Shown one piece after another: positions 1 to 13,026 of a stretch of 64,000 bases of DNA (positions are counted from its first letter, which is position 1; each line of letters opens with the position of its first letter). A model generated the notes under the pieces. The model had not been told where the DNA came from. It did no database searches and saw only the letters and a list, made by a program, of their open reading frames with translations. A program made the translations under genes and the position numbers. The stretch covers positions 670,060,852-670,124,851 of the forward strand of contig NC_081412.1 in NCBI RefSeq assembly GCF_030272615.1, in the 5' to 3' direction. The stretch is from Cryptomeria japonica. Lineage: Eukaryota; Streptophyta; Pinopsida; Cupressales; Cupressaceae.

Positions 1-958
1 AAGAAGCATAAAGCATTCTACAATGTTGTCAACTCCATTACACAAACCAGATAGTGGAGGCAATAATATTTTTTGATCTAGATTGTTGTTCCTCTCTCCT
101 AATATTTACAGTGAGATATTGTGGTGGAAGATGAGTCTTGATAGACTATTTAGATGGGATTTGAAGATGTATGTTGAGATGGCTTTTACCTTACCATAGT
201 TTAAACCCTCTCAATTATTGTTTTCATATTAAATGAATTGTACTTTATTTTCAACCTTTCCTGCCATTTTAAGAAACATAACTGTAAAGGCTTGATTTGT
301 TGGACTGTTTCATGGTGATCCTACACCATGAACTACCCTTTAATAGCTTCATAAAGCTGTCTTTGGTGCACAATATGTTTAATAATGATAGTGGATGGTA
401 GAATAAAGTTGATGATAGTATTTTATTGTTCAAGGTCTCTTACTTATTGCATTTACATAGGTTTTGTTATTACATAGCAATAGGGTTCTTGCAACTCTTT
501 TATGTATATAGATCAAGCCGAATGTTTGATTGAAATTGTAAACCATGTGCTCTTTCCACTGTAGCTTACGACAGTTCAATATACCATTGTTATTGTTTTT
601 TTAACACTAAATCTGAAATGAATTAACAACAAAAAAATAACAAAAAAAAATTAATTAAAAAATAGCCGACCTGTGTTATAGTTTCATGGCAGATGTGTAA
701 TAAGTTGGATGTAGGACGATGAGTGGTGAATGATGGAGTTATATTCCCAAAACATGGATTCCCAATTGGCAGGTAACTTGCCACCCAAGTGCCCAGTTTA
801 GTGAACACGTTAACTTTTGTATTCTACATAATGTTATTCATGCAAAAATGCAACAAATACCTATTCGTTTCATGTTGGCATAAACTATTGTTTCCTGCAT
901 TTTTCATGTTGTCTTGCCTATCTGTGTACTAATACTTATTTTTTGATATTGTTTCCAG
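1..958. other. AT-rich non-coding stretch
   Basis: No convincing coding sequence on either strand. Its last part reads like an intron, with a pyrimidine-rich run and a TTTCCAG acceptor just before the coiled-coil exon that follows. Confidence 0.4.
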
Positions 959-1491
959 GGATGGCAATGGGAAGAGAAGAGATAGGAAAAAGAAAGGGTG
1001 TTGAAACATCTATTTTGGAGAATGAAACGCCTGCTATGACTTCATAGGTGAATGGGATGCCCGATGCTCTCACCTCTGACAGTGGTTTAGGGAAGTCTGC
1101 AAGACAACCACCACCACCCTTTGTAGACTGGAATGATGGGATGGACATAATGAAGTTTGACGCCATGCGTGTAGAACTGCTAACACAAAAGGTCAAAATT
1201 GCCCACGTTGAAAATGAAAGGCTGAAGGGAATTATTCCTGACCTTGAATGGAGATTCATTGAACTGAAAAGGAGATGCACTGAAATCAGTAAGAAATGCA
1301 TGAAACTCAATAACAAGGTCATGGACTTCGACGATAAGAATATGGACCTTGATCTGGAAGTGCGTAGACTGCAGATGGCAAATGAGAGACAAGAGGTAGT
1401 GTGTGAGGCATGCACTAAAATCAATAAAATCATAAGTAACCAGATGCAGAGTGTCTACCCCAACTATAATGACAATAATACCTCTAATTGA
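959..1491 (+). pseudogene. Coiled-coil protein exon with an in-frame stop
   Basis: A plausible last exon follows a good 3' splice site (TTTCCAG, AG at 957-958). An ATG at 961 opens a frame of about 177 codons to a stop at 1489-1491. One in-frame TAG interrupts it at 1045-1047, where CAG would be a one-base neighbour, leaving 147 open codons from 1048. The product is charged: a PPPPF stretch near its start, then heptad-like Leu, Ile and Met spacing over about 90 residues that predicts a coiled coil, and a Asn-rich tail. I do not recognise the family. It could be a decayed host gene, or the accessory gene of a DNA transposon, many of which end in coiled coils. Confidence 0.4.
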
Positions 1492-4179
1492 AATCTCAAT
1501 CCAAAGTTTGGACATTCATATGGTAGAGTTTACTATTCTCATGGCTGGTGTTCATTTAGTTGTCAAGCCAGGAATGTAAAACTTGAAATGGGTCTGCAAT
1601 ATATATGCACTAAGCTCCTTAAATGGTTATTCTTAATTACTGTAAGAAAGGTAGTAATGGAAATCATAAACACTAAATGAAAGCTTTTCAAAACTCTACT
1701 GAAATGAACTAATGGAAATAATAGAAAAAACACCGTTCTGCCTTGGCTGCAGGAATAGTCAAAGGATCTACTTCCAGTGGCTACAGGAACAACCCAGTCA
1801 TGAACTTCTACTGCAACTAAGTGAAAACTAACTTCAATAATCATAAACACGGGATCACTCACCAAGTGGACCCCCTTGGATGAGTGATATCAAACTCTCA
1901 GCAAAGAACTCTTAATAGATCAGAATAAGATATTTTTATTCATTTCTTCCTGAAGGACAATTACATATTCAAAAAGAGAAAATTCAAAATACTTGACAAA
2001 AACTCTGCTCAATCCCTTTCCATTCTGTCTAACTCTCAAAAAAGAAGGAAGAGCTTATTATAAAGAAAAGACAAACTACAATGGATAACTCCAATTACGC
2101 CCAGAAGAAAAGGTAGATCACTGTCAAATGAAGGGGATAATAGAGAGCTTGGCTACAAGAACTGTGGATCTGAAACCGAACCACAGTCTTTGTACGCCAA
2201 AGAGATATTTTGCAGATTAAACATGCACCGGAGTTAAACTCCCATGGTGAAGTACAACTACTCCAATTATGCCATAGATTGTGCTCACTTGAATCTCCTT
2301 CAATTTGACCTCCAGCTATCTGACGTGAATCTCCAGTCCTTAAGCACAAAAGAGAATTCTCCACTGCAGCATCAATTATTATCTGCACTAAAATAGAAAC
2401 AATATACAAGGACATGTATATGTATCTTACTTAACTAATACATTCATTAATTCACATATGAATTCATCCTAAATAATCCTCATATCACAGGGACAAGCCA
2501 TTTGGCTGTAGGAATAAATTGGCATGGCTACAGGAATTAACAGACAAGGCTCAAACATGATTTCTTAAGTTCAGTTTTAAAACATGGATTACATATAGTC
2601 AATTCACAATATTTTACTATCACAATGCAACCCAAAAGATACCAAAAACCTAAGAGTCCTGATAAAAAACATGTCAATACACCGACTTATCATAGAGCAT
2701 GCTAGATGTTTGTGTGCAATGCACTTAGTACTGTAAATGAATGTTCGAGGAGGTGTCTGCCTTTGTAACCATTGAAGATGATGGGAAGGATGTTCCTCCC
2801 CTTACACCAACCACTAGGGGAAACAAAAGTGATTTAAATACTCAGCCTTTGCCTCCATAAGAGGCTTGTATTGTTACCAAAGTTTTCTATATGTATATTA
2901 TTGACCCCCGTTGAATAAAATGTCAGCAATGGTGCAAACTGTTTATAATTAGACATATTGGTATTTTATCCAATTCTTTCATTTAATAAAACACTTTGTA
3001 TGCTACATGAATGGTTATTTTCAATAAATTTGATTGACTTCACTTAAACAACTTCAATGGTTAATGACTGGTTTCTTGTACACTTTTTCATTCTTTCTAA
3101 ATGGTTATATGTGGCTTTTCTACATGTCTTGTATGATGAATGGTTGAACAAGGTGATGTGTGCCTCTTCAATTGGTTATAGGGTTATATATGTTTTGCAT
3201 ATGAAGAGTAGCTATATGTGGCTTTCTCAAATGTCTTTGTTTTCATATATATGTTGGGAATGTATTCTAAACTTACTTCAGTTGATTTCACTAGAATTGA
3301 GTATATTATGTGATGTCCCCTTCTTATTCTACTGTTGTTACAAGGAGTGTACCTTAATATAATTGATAAAATATTCATCATTAGGTGGCACTAACTCAGA
3401 GAGTAATGGATGGCCAGGGTGAGCATCGTGAGACCTAAGTCATGTTGGCGGTGATTCCATGTGCATTTTCAATGAGTAATTTGATGAAATGAACATAAAA
3501 CTCGATTGGGATGTGTGTCAGATTGAATTAATGTTGTCTTGGATGTGAATTAACTTCCTTAAAACTGTTTGTGACAAGGTTAGAGAAGAGGGTTATGTGA
3601 CAGGGTTAGAGAAGCGTAGGGACATTACATATTAGACAGGATAACATAATTTTTCAATCAAGGAAATACAAAGTATGTTAGCTAGGAAGACAAAGATGTG
3701 TGCTATAAAGTCATAACAACGTAAATATTAAATATAGATCAATGAGTATTTAACTATTTAAGCTTTACCACACGAATAAGATGAAGTATAATACGCAAGT
3801 TAGTTATACTTGTATTCTTGAAACAAACAAACTAAAATTGAAACTAACACTTCAAATGAGCAGAGAAGTTTTTCAGATTCTTCTATTGATTTCGCCACTG
3901 AAATGAGGTACAACATACTATTACGATATTCCCAGAAAATCTCCTTTGTTTTCTATTGGTCTTGGTTTCTCCCTTTTATACAAAATTGGGAGAAGTAACA
4001 AGCTTCAGACCATTACAAGACACCTCTTCATAACTAATTGACATAATGGAGAAATGAGAGAAATGAGAAAAATGAGAGAAATAAAAAATGAAAATTTGAA
4101 GACAATTGTAGCTCTTGGATTTTGCACTTGACAATATTTGTTAATGTTTTGCAGGCACATTCAAATGAGTCACTTCCCA
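1492..4179. other. Non-coding, repeat-derived AT-rich DNA
   Basis: Only short chance ORFs are present. The phrase TGGCTACAGGAA recurs with variations between 1770 and 2540, and an ATATGTGGCTTTCT-like phrase recurs near 3110 and 3215, so part of this is probably old repeat sequence. No terminal repeats, RNA genes or splice-supported exons were seen. Confidence 0.35.
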
Positions 4180-6840
4180 TTAGTAAACTTCATAATCACT
4201 GGGCCACTGAAAGTTTAGAATGATGGGTATGTTCATCAAATGATCTTTCCACCTATTCTCTATTAAATTCCTCACCTCTGCAACAAACTCAGCATAACCA
4301 AAGTCCACATTTATAATCCCGTCTTGAAACACATGAAATCTGTCAACATTGATATCTCCTTCCTCCTTCAAATGTGTAGTGATCTTTCCTACAATCTAGG
4401 TGAAGTCACTCTTCCAATCATCGAAGTCCTGAATATGCTTGTCATTGTCCATGATACGAGGGATAGTCCAATGCTGAAATCTGTAGAAAGAATCAATTTT
4501 CGCTCTCGCCTTTTGCTCCATACTTCTGACACCATTGAGTCCACTTTTTATTGTTTGCACCATTTTCCAAGTTTCTTTTATTTTTGGTTCAGCATCAAAG
4601 TTTCTCTAAGTCACCTTGCATAACATTTCCAATGTCACATATGCAGGTTGCCACCTGTTTGATAGGTTTTCCAATTTGGGCCTATTCCCTTTGAACACTT
4701 CTAACATCTTCAACAAAGTTTGATAACTCTCATATATCTCTTCCAATTTCTCAACTATAAAGTTGACCCTATGTAGGAGAATGTGTTCAAAAACTAATAG
4801 AGTTTCTTGTGCCATTTTTTGCAAGATCTCCTCATTGGCTGCCCTCATATCCTATATCACTTTCTCGTATTTCTTCTTTTTGTCAGTCCACTCTTTACTA
4901 TCACCTATTTTATTAATTTTCTTTGAAGGGGCATGCATATGCAGAACAATTGCCTTCTTTTGATTGTTAGGCTGACCTTTCATCTTTCCTCTCAACATAG
5001 CATTCTCAATATATAACCTTCTTTTTTCATCATTCATATCCTTTTTCCCAGCCTCTAGTTCATGTAACTTTCGTTCCATTTGATTTACTGCATCTCTTGT
5101 AAACATTGCAGAGTGCATGGTCATTGCAGCGACCTTTAATGGAGATGTTTCTTTTATGGATTTGAAAAGTGTTTCCCCTTGAGTTTCCTTTACCAAATCA
5201 ACCAACTTCGGCTTACAAGTACTTTTTGAGCTCACCTATAAGGCTAATATCTCAATTTTGGGATTATACCATGTTCCACTCACCCCTTCATCTGAATCAA
5301 ATTCAACAATTAGCATGGGATCATCTTGTTTCTTGATTTGATCTAATAAGAACATTTGTTTCATGGCCATTCTCGAAATTATGAGCATCCTACTATTTAA
5401 AACCATTTCTCTTGCTTCTGCAAGGGTCAAGTCTGTTTCATCCAATCTCATTTCTTTCAAAGTTTGGGCAATCACCTCTTCATGTTTCATTTTGTCTACT
5501 CCCCTGAGGTTCACTTCTTTCCTCTCTTCAAATTCCTTCATTTTTGTCTTTAACCAAAAATCTTTAAATTCCTGACTATGGATGAAATTATCATCATCAA
5601 GGAACCTCATTGACATGGCCACTCTTTCATCGCTAGTATTGACAAGCTTTTCCTCTTTTGTTACTTGGGCCTCATAGCCATGTACCTCTTGTTGGTACCT
5701 GGGTGGAACCATATTTGATTGATGAGATGGCTCCTCAGTCCCTGGGGCCCTGAATCCAGCAGCAACTTCAAGTGTATTGTCTTGCTCTACATGCACTTCT
5801 CCCATGGATTTGTTATCTATTACCTCTTGAATGACAACTCCTATGGGTTTCTTTAGTGTACCCTCAATCTTTTGTGGTGGGGCTTCCACACCTAATGATT
5901 TGCCATATATCTTTTCAAAATTTTGGAAACACAATTATATTCTCTCCAACCCATCAGTCACATGAGCATAGAACCCAGGGAAAGATGGATCCTTTTGTTT
6001 CTTTTCCTCTTCAACTCTTGCTATGATTTCCCACTTCTTCCTTCTATCCATAATTTCTCCATTTGACATGATGTTTTTGATCAGTTCTTCTTCTATTAGT
6101 AACTCATGTGAAATTGATTTAATAAGACAACCGATGTGGTTTTCAAGATCACACATTCTCTCCTTACCATGTTTCACCTTGAAATTGATGTTTAAGTAAC
6201 TTTGTAACTTTTCAAGCATGTTGGATTCAATTGAGAATCCATCAAATGTCACATGATGAGACATAAATGACCCTTTCCTCCTTGGAAGGATCAACTCTCT
6301 TTCCAACCATAACATCTTCCATATAAATTCTAAAAATGCAAGCATGTCTGGTACAAACATGAGCAACAAATGGGGAGTCTGGGGACAACCATAGACCCTA
6401 ATAATAGTATATTCCCCCATGTAAAACCAAACTGCAAAATTGTGAGTGTGACCCTTCTCAGGGTCATAGGCCAAATGTCTCAATACTTTCCTTATTCCAA
6501 GAGATCATCTGTGAACCACTCTGTGGAAAACAACAAGAATACTACAAACAAAGGTGTCATGAAAGACCTTGTAATTTGAATCCCTGCATCTCTTATCCCA
6601 TAGGTAACACCAAAGCTGAACTGGGAGCCTATATCCATTTTCATCTACTATTACTAATTTCAATCTTTCTGCAAATGCCTGCCCTTTTTGAAACAAGATA
6701 AGATGACATAATAAGGAATAGTGGTGGAAACCACTGCTCTTCTTCTCCTTCCATGCCACCAACTGCCCTCATATTCTCCTCTCAATTTCTGAAGCAAAAT
6801 CAAACTCCACATTCATATCTGAGTTTTGAATTCTCAAATT
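4180..6840 (-). pseudogene. Long decayed coding region, family unknown
   Basis: Six open segments lie end to end on the minus strand in one common frame across about 2.6 kb. Coding-like sequence extends a little upstream of the first. They are separated only by about six or seven in-frame stops, with no frame change, so one ancestral protein of about 870 residues is likely. Visible features are an aromatic-rich N-terminal part (WKEKKSSGFHHYS), a middle part rich in Glu and Lys (KMKEFEERKEV), a probable coiled coil (about 5050-5250) and a C-terminal part ending ILNFQWPSDYEVY. I recognise no enzyme motif and see no reverse transcriptase or transposase signature. It may be the cargo ORF of a repeat family or an old host gene. 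That it was coding is fairly sure; its function is not known. Confidence 0.55.
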
Positions 6841-8544
6841 TTAAGTTTCCTTGTTGATCACTTATGAAATTATTTTATACTATCTGCTAGTGTTATACAC
6901 AGAGTCTAGTGCTCTCTTCATTATCTTACCACATTCCCTTTGATGACATGTAATGGATTGTTTATATTGTAATAATAATGCATTTCTAAAACCTAACCTC
7001 CTTAATTAATCTTTTTGATCTATCTTAAACGAATCATTGACATACTTGCATCATCATGAAGGAGAGAAAATTGTCTTCAATCCAAGTCTTCACAATTTAC
7101 ACATCTACATTCCATATCTCTCATCTTAATTTCATTGCATATCAAAATTGCATTATTACAGAAATCAATACTATTCATTTTAGAGTAGACTTAATGATAT
7201 GATATGTTTAGAGAAAGGATTATATTTATTAGATTTACATTAACATATAAAGTGTATTGGTTTATAGACATATAAAGTGTATGGAGACAAACATATAAAT
7301 TGTAAACATAATCGACACAAACATATAAATCGTAAACATAATTGAGACAAGCAACGTATGAAGATCGACTATGTAACCATAGAAATGAATTGTTTTATAA
7401 AAGAGCATAGTCATACAGTAACAATTATACAATTTTAATGAGAGGACCTTCTCCATGTTGGGAATCTACTTTGTATCCTGACAAACCTCGGTGCTAGCTA
7501 AGGACTATCATAACCAGTGAAAAAGGGGGTGTAGTCCAAAATAAGGAGGTTCCATGGAAAGAAGGCCATGACATCCCAGATACTATCATTGAAGCGTGGC
7601 ACTAGGGCTCATCCACATCTCCAATGGGGTCTCACAGCACACATGACGTGAAACTGAGGGATAGTTACTGGCCAATATGTAAGGGCGAAATACACTAGCC
7701 ATAGTCGCCTATACAAACTGACCATCCCCCAAATCGTCATTTGGGCAAACAAGAGCACCTCTTCTGTGTAAATAGTGTACATATAGTCATCGGTATAATG
7801 TCTTCCCATGTGAATGTTGCAGTCACCAGCTCATTTAAGAACTAGCATTTGGATAATATCTGCAATAAGGATATCCGGGAGGCGCTGAAATAACACACTC
7901 TTCGTTGTTCTCTACCAATGTTTGTAGCAATCTATAGATACATACGATAAGAGTGTTAGTAATATAACTATAGCATTCAATAAATGTAAGACATAAGAGT
8001 GTTAAGCATGAAAAAAAATTAAGACATAATCATACCATAAGAGTATTAATTATTTAACTAGAGCATTCAATAAATTGAAGACATGAAAGCATAATACTGA
8101 AAAATTCAGTTGCATATAACCTGCTCTTGTCGCCTAACGTTATGTAAATGCCATTAATGGATGAACACAATGACAAAATGGGACCTGCATACAAAGATAC
8201 ATTATAAAAGATGGTTAGGGACAATAATAGTAAACATTACAACGCAATTACAATAAACAAAGTTGTTCCATATTACACAATAGGTTGAATGAAGAATGGC
8301 TAAACATGAAGCACATATATGACATACTTACAAACAAAAAGCTTAATCTAAACAAATAATAACAAAATTTGTATCAGTGAGGATCATTTTGTGATCCCTG
8401 TTCATTTAAAAGACCATCAAAAGCCAATCGTCGACAATGACTCCTATGGCCAAGTGTTCAGGGGGTGCCGAACACTGTCACACATATGTGTGGATCACTT
8501 TCACCGACTATAAGACATGACGACTAAATAAAGGTGTGCAACAT
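6841..8544. other. Repeat-rich spacer with a short decayed ORF
   Basis: A 30-bp minisatellite (about 2.3 copies of GACACAAACATATAAAT-type units) occupies 7284-7350. A degenerate repeat around GCATTCAATAAAT recurs between about 7940 and 8090. On the minus strand 7500-7860 reads as aromatic-rich sequence (PRFNDSIWDVMAFF) with few stops. It could be part of the neighbouring transposon or a separate decayed gene, but I cannot name it. Confidence 0.3.
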
Positions 8545-11426
8545 TCACATGTTTAGAAACCACTTTAAAGGTAACACTAGAGTACTAACCTGTATTAGAC
8601 ACAACCAATTCAGTGGCAAGGACATGTGGTTCTGGTGCTTGGTCCAATTGCCTCTTTCCCTTTCTCCTCTTAGAAGTCTCAAAGGGGAACTCAAAGGTGA
8701 CAGGGTGTTGAACATCATGAAAGATCTCAGTTGTAGTACTCTGCCTATGTTGTTGTCGATTACGATGACGGACCCGAATCGCACTGAACCAAGGTCACAT
8801 ACGTTTAGTGGTTGTATTGGCTAGATTGTTAGAGGGACTAAAATCAAATGCCATGGCATTGACATTCTGAAGATCAACCATGAACCTATCCAAACAACCT
8901 ACAAATGCCATTAGTTTATCGCCTGAACCTGGCATTGTTTGGAACAACATGTTTAAATATTTGCTTGCTTCGTTCCACATTACAGTGTCGACATCTAGTA
9001 AATCTGTATCTGCATTTGAAATGCTATCGACAACAGGTTGAGGTGTAGGATTTTCATTAGTATTAGCAGATGTTGGAGTCAACATAGGAATAGGATTTAT
9101 ATGAAACAAGATCTTCGAGTGAGCTACACATCTTTTAAGTTAGCAAAGATTAACATTCATGAAAATCCACTTACCCGGAACACGTGAATCGTCAAATGAA
9201 TTGTACATCATTGCAACAACCTTCAACTCATGCTTGCACATATTTCCTCACAAACTCTACAGACATTCATAGATGTAGAAGTGAACCCCAAATTTCCTAA
9301 CCACATACCAGTTGCATGAGGACTGACTTTTCACCTAGTACCAACTAGGAGTAGTGTCATCTGGAACACAATCGACATCAAGAATTGTCTTTTCCCTCTC
9401 CATACTAGTTTGCAAACGTGTCAACCTAAAGTTTTTGATAAATCCAAAATACTACAATTCTCGCTTTTGCTGGTAGAATGGTTCCACTTTATACACAAGT
9501 ATAAAATACAGATTGTCCATCCTCCTCGAGCATGTCTTTTTATCATCTCTTAGGTGCAGTGACTTCAATTTTCCATGGTATGATTCAATGGCATTATTTG
9601 TGTCCTAGTTAGCATGAGTGAAATTCCTAAAATTTTTTGCCCACATAGGTAGCCAAAAAAAAAAGAAAAAAAGAAATTAAAAATAGTAGTAGGATGTCAA
9701 CTACCAAACGACAACCAAAATGGTTAACAAGTCATAAAGCTAAATCCAAGGTAATGTCAAACTCACCGATATGACCTTCTTCTTGACACCATGTGCTATA
9801 GAAGTACTCTAGAAAATGTGGTTGATCACTAAATTCAGCAAAGAAAGTGTGCAACTCCTGCACAGTGCTCTCTTCACTTTCATGCATTGCCATCATTATC
9901 GCCCCTAGAGGGTGAAAATGTCCATCTCTTTCCTTCGTTGCATACTTGTACACAATCTTCAACCATGCTCGATGCACATGCCAAATACAAAGTATGACAT
10001 GACATTCAAAAAGGCTCCTGTTATGAACAAAACCTTGAATTGAGCTTGCTCATTTCAAATAAAACATAAACCAGCATATCATAATGTTTGATTTCATGTA
10101 GACAAACATTTCGCTCTTGCACTTACTCTATTGCATGAATCTCTGAACTCGCATCATCCGTGATAAATGCATTGATCCTCCAATCAAGCCTCTTTTCCTT
10201 TCCTCATCTTTGCAACTCCATCAACCACACCTGAATATCCTTGATGTCACAGCCCATGCAACAGGCACCCCCGCTTGCTACTCGTTGAAAATGAGACACG
10301 AATACAATTGATATTGTTTTAAACAACAAAACATGAAGATCATGAGGATCCACAAATCAAATGGGCTTCTTGAAAATAGGTTAAGTTCGAAGAGACTTAC
10401 CTCGTATTTGTTTGTTGTAAATTTCAAATCCATTGAGATGATTGAGTCATGCGAGAATATAACCATCATATCAAGCATCCAAGATATTTGTATTCCCATA
10501 ATGAAAGGTCTGTCGGCACCTTCTAGCTGCTGGAAAAAAAAATTAGCCTCATCTTGTTTTTTCCATTATAAGATGCTAGTGGCATCGTGCACATGCTTTC
10601 GTGATTGAATAGAATGGACCCTCTTCGCCGCATTGATAACATTCTTTCTTGTGACGAATGAATCTCTCTTCTTCAACATGTCATTAAAAACAAGATCATC
10701 AAGATGTCTATCCATAATAGCATCAACGCTAACATCCATCAACAACAACCTCTCTATATATGCTTTGCATTCATTTGAAACGTTTGGTGCAAATTGAGAG
10801 CGCAACTCATTGTTGGTATCATCCATGCCATGACAAGATTCACCATTCTTGTCTACATGCAACGATTGCTTCAATATCAAGATGGCCACATTTGGCCTAC
10901 CATATAACACCTTAACAATGAAGTGGAATGAACAACCTCTTTTTTCTGATATGTCCGAGCGCGCTTCTTATTTGGTGACTTTTTCCTATTGTCTTCTGGT
11001 CCATATGAACACCAATACCTTCAAAAATAATTGTCCTATTATCAACAAGAGTCATAATGTCATTAAACATAGACAAAGAATAGGAAAGAATGTGTGTACT
11101 AATCGGTTGTACATCTTTGTTGTATGCATGTTGTGCACAACACTACCATTCTCACTATGTCGCTTTTGAAGAAATTTGGTTTCAACACCTTCACGCAATG
11201 ATTCCCCTCTGATGAATGCATCCAATCTACCAAGTGGAATTGTTGCACAAAGGTATATCGTTGAATCATTTTCGACACAAATTGGCGTCCACTGGATATC
11301 CCTTGAAGAGAAATGATGCAAACCTTCACCAGCATCTTGAACTTCCAATACCATAATGTCCTGCCATTTTAGGTGATTTCCCATCCTGGTCTTGTACATA
11401 TCAGACAAAGATAGAGACATTATCAA
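8545..11426 (-). pseudogene. Decayed MULE (Mutator-like) transposase with SWIM finger
   Basis: Read on the minus strand, blocks of a Mutator-like transposase appear in the expected order over 2.9 kb. The N-terminal block (about 11426-11150) holds EVQDAGEGLHHFS and FIRGESLREGVETKF. A block at 10910-10566 holds MDVSVDAIMDRHLDDL. The first catalytic Asp is in SIISMDLKFTTNKY (near 10430) and the second in AFITDDASSEIHAI (near 10160). HVHRAWLKIVYKYA follows at 9977, and the catalytic Glu is in NNAIESYHGKLK (near 9580). A SWIM-type ending, GNMCKHELKVVAMM (near 9210), and a basic tail (about 8800-8550) finish it. The family normally cuts and pastes DNA through a DDE active site. Several stops and frame changes make this copy dead. 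All three catalytic residues are still readable. I found no clear terminal inverted repeats, so a degenerate host SWIM-domain gene of MULE origin is a weaker alternative. Confidence 0.75.
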
Positions 11427-11602
11427 CAGTAAACAACCATAGTGATGATATCTTTAGTGTGATAGTGTTTTGAGATAGTGGTTGATGTCAAATGTGTTTG
11501 TCATGATATTGGTCACTTGACATAGTGGTTCAAGGATAATTTCTTGATTAAGAGATCTTTGTTCATTTCAATTCATCTATTCTCTGTACTTGTTCAAAGA
11601 AG

Positions 11603-12204
11603 TGTTGGGATGTGAAGCCCAACGGTCATATGACATTTTGGCTCCCTCAACTCTTCGATTCATACTTGAATATGAATGTATAAATATGCGTGTAGTCTAT
11701 GTATTGTGTGTATTGGATATTTGTTTAATATATGATAGATCCTTGCTTTGAGAGTGGATGTAGGAAAATTTGCCGAACCACTATAAATTTGTCTCGTGTT
11801 CTTGTTGTCTAATTTTATTTTCTGATATTTTTGTTTATCTTTTGTTCTTCTCTGCTCATTTTAAACTAACAAGAAGATGTGTTCCTTTTGGTAGCTTGTA
11901 TAGACCTTTCTATCTTGCCCTAAGGTTGCGCACCTTAATCTTGCAAGTCCTATTAGCTGCAATAAGCTCCTTGACATTGAGCCTAAAATATTTTAATCAA
12001 TTATTTGTATTATGAGTGTGATTCTCATTGTGGTTTTTCATGTAAATTTGGTGTTCATGTGCTTGCTGTACTTTGTGCTTGCATGTGTTTAGAATTTTTG
12101 TAATAAGTTAACTATAGTTTGAAGTTAAAAATTTCAAAAGTAAAGTATTGTAAGGTACATGGACTGATTTAGCCCCCCCTCTCAGTCTTGTGGTGTGTTA
12201 AACA
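11603..12204 (+). repeat. Isolated Copia-type LTR
   Basis: The segment opens TGTTGGGATG and ends TGTTAAACA. It contains GTGGATGTAGG followed by GCCGAACCAC, a conserved block of Tork-like Copia LTRs that also occurs in the Copia LTR at 25.2 kb. The pyrimidine-rich tail GCCCCCCCTCTCAGT is typical of the end of such LTRs, and a weak primer-site-like TTCAATTGATGTGAG follows. No element interior is attached and no target duplication was seen, so this is a solo or truncated LTR. Confidence 0.6.
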
Positions 12205-12718
12205 CATTTCAATTGATGTGAGAATCCACATCTTGTCCCAGTTATAGCCAAACCATGTTATATTGATTCAATGATGTTAGAACAAGATTAAATATGTTCC
12301 ATAACCAAATTGCAATGTTGTTTGATGCTAAATGTAGTGTTAACCTATTGATAACTATTTTTTATCACCTTGCTCTTTGTTCTTGTTTACTTAGTGATTT
12401 TTTCTCTTTCTTTCTTCACATGATTTAGAATTACGTAGGACTCTCCTTTATATACAAAATTGTTTGACATGAATCTTGTTGAGTTGTAATCACTATGATC
12501 TTACAAAATCAGCTGTAAAGGTGGGTGAAAGATATAATTGCAGTCAAGGTTACTCTTATACTATTCAACTAGGTTTAGGACTACAATTAGAAATAAAGCA
12601 AAAAACTAAAACTAAAACAACTTTTATGCATAATCACCCCAAATAAAGCTAAAAAACTAAAAGCATAAAACTATGCAAGTGGGATGAATTACTAAACAAT
12701 ATTCCAACACTGAGAACG

Positions 12719-12720
<2 letters not shown>

Positions 12721-12762
<42 letters not shown>
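12721..12762. repeat. (AT)21 microsatellite
   Basis: An uninterrupted run of 21 AT dinucleotides directly before the first copy of the 240-bp repeat block. Confidence 0.97.
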
Positions 12763-12764
<2 letters not shown>

Positions 12765-12788
12765 AAATGCTCAGATTTGTTATAGAAC

Positions 12789-13026
12789 AATTTCATGCAC
12801 ATAGCATCAAAAAACAATTTTTATTTTTTTCACCATATATATTGAAATCCTCCAATTTCTTACCGAACCAGAATAGAAACTCAATTGTGCTACAAGAATT
12901 TTATATTATTTGTAGTCATATTATATATTGAAATGCTTGAAATTGATGTTACAAAACAATTTCATGCACATACACTCAAAAACATATGTTTTTTCACCAT
13001 ATATAATGAAATGCTCAAATTTTTAT
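12789..13026. repeat. AT-rich repeat block, copy 1
   Basis: About 240 bp beginning TTTCATGCACATAGCATC and ending ATGAAATGCTCAAATTT. It is matched with few differences by 15774-16011 in the same orientation. Each copy is itself degenerate and tandem: TTTCATGCACATA, TTTTTTCACCATATATA and TGAAATGCT recur within it. Confidence 0.85.

Noticed and set aside
2095-2415. A 106-codon minus-strand open frame
   Set aside because: No motif, no splice support, and unlike coding sequence in residue mix.
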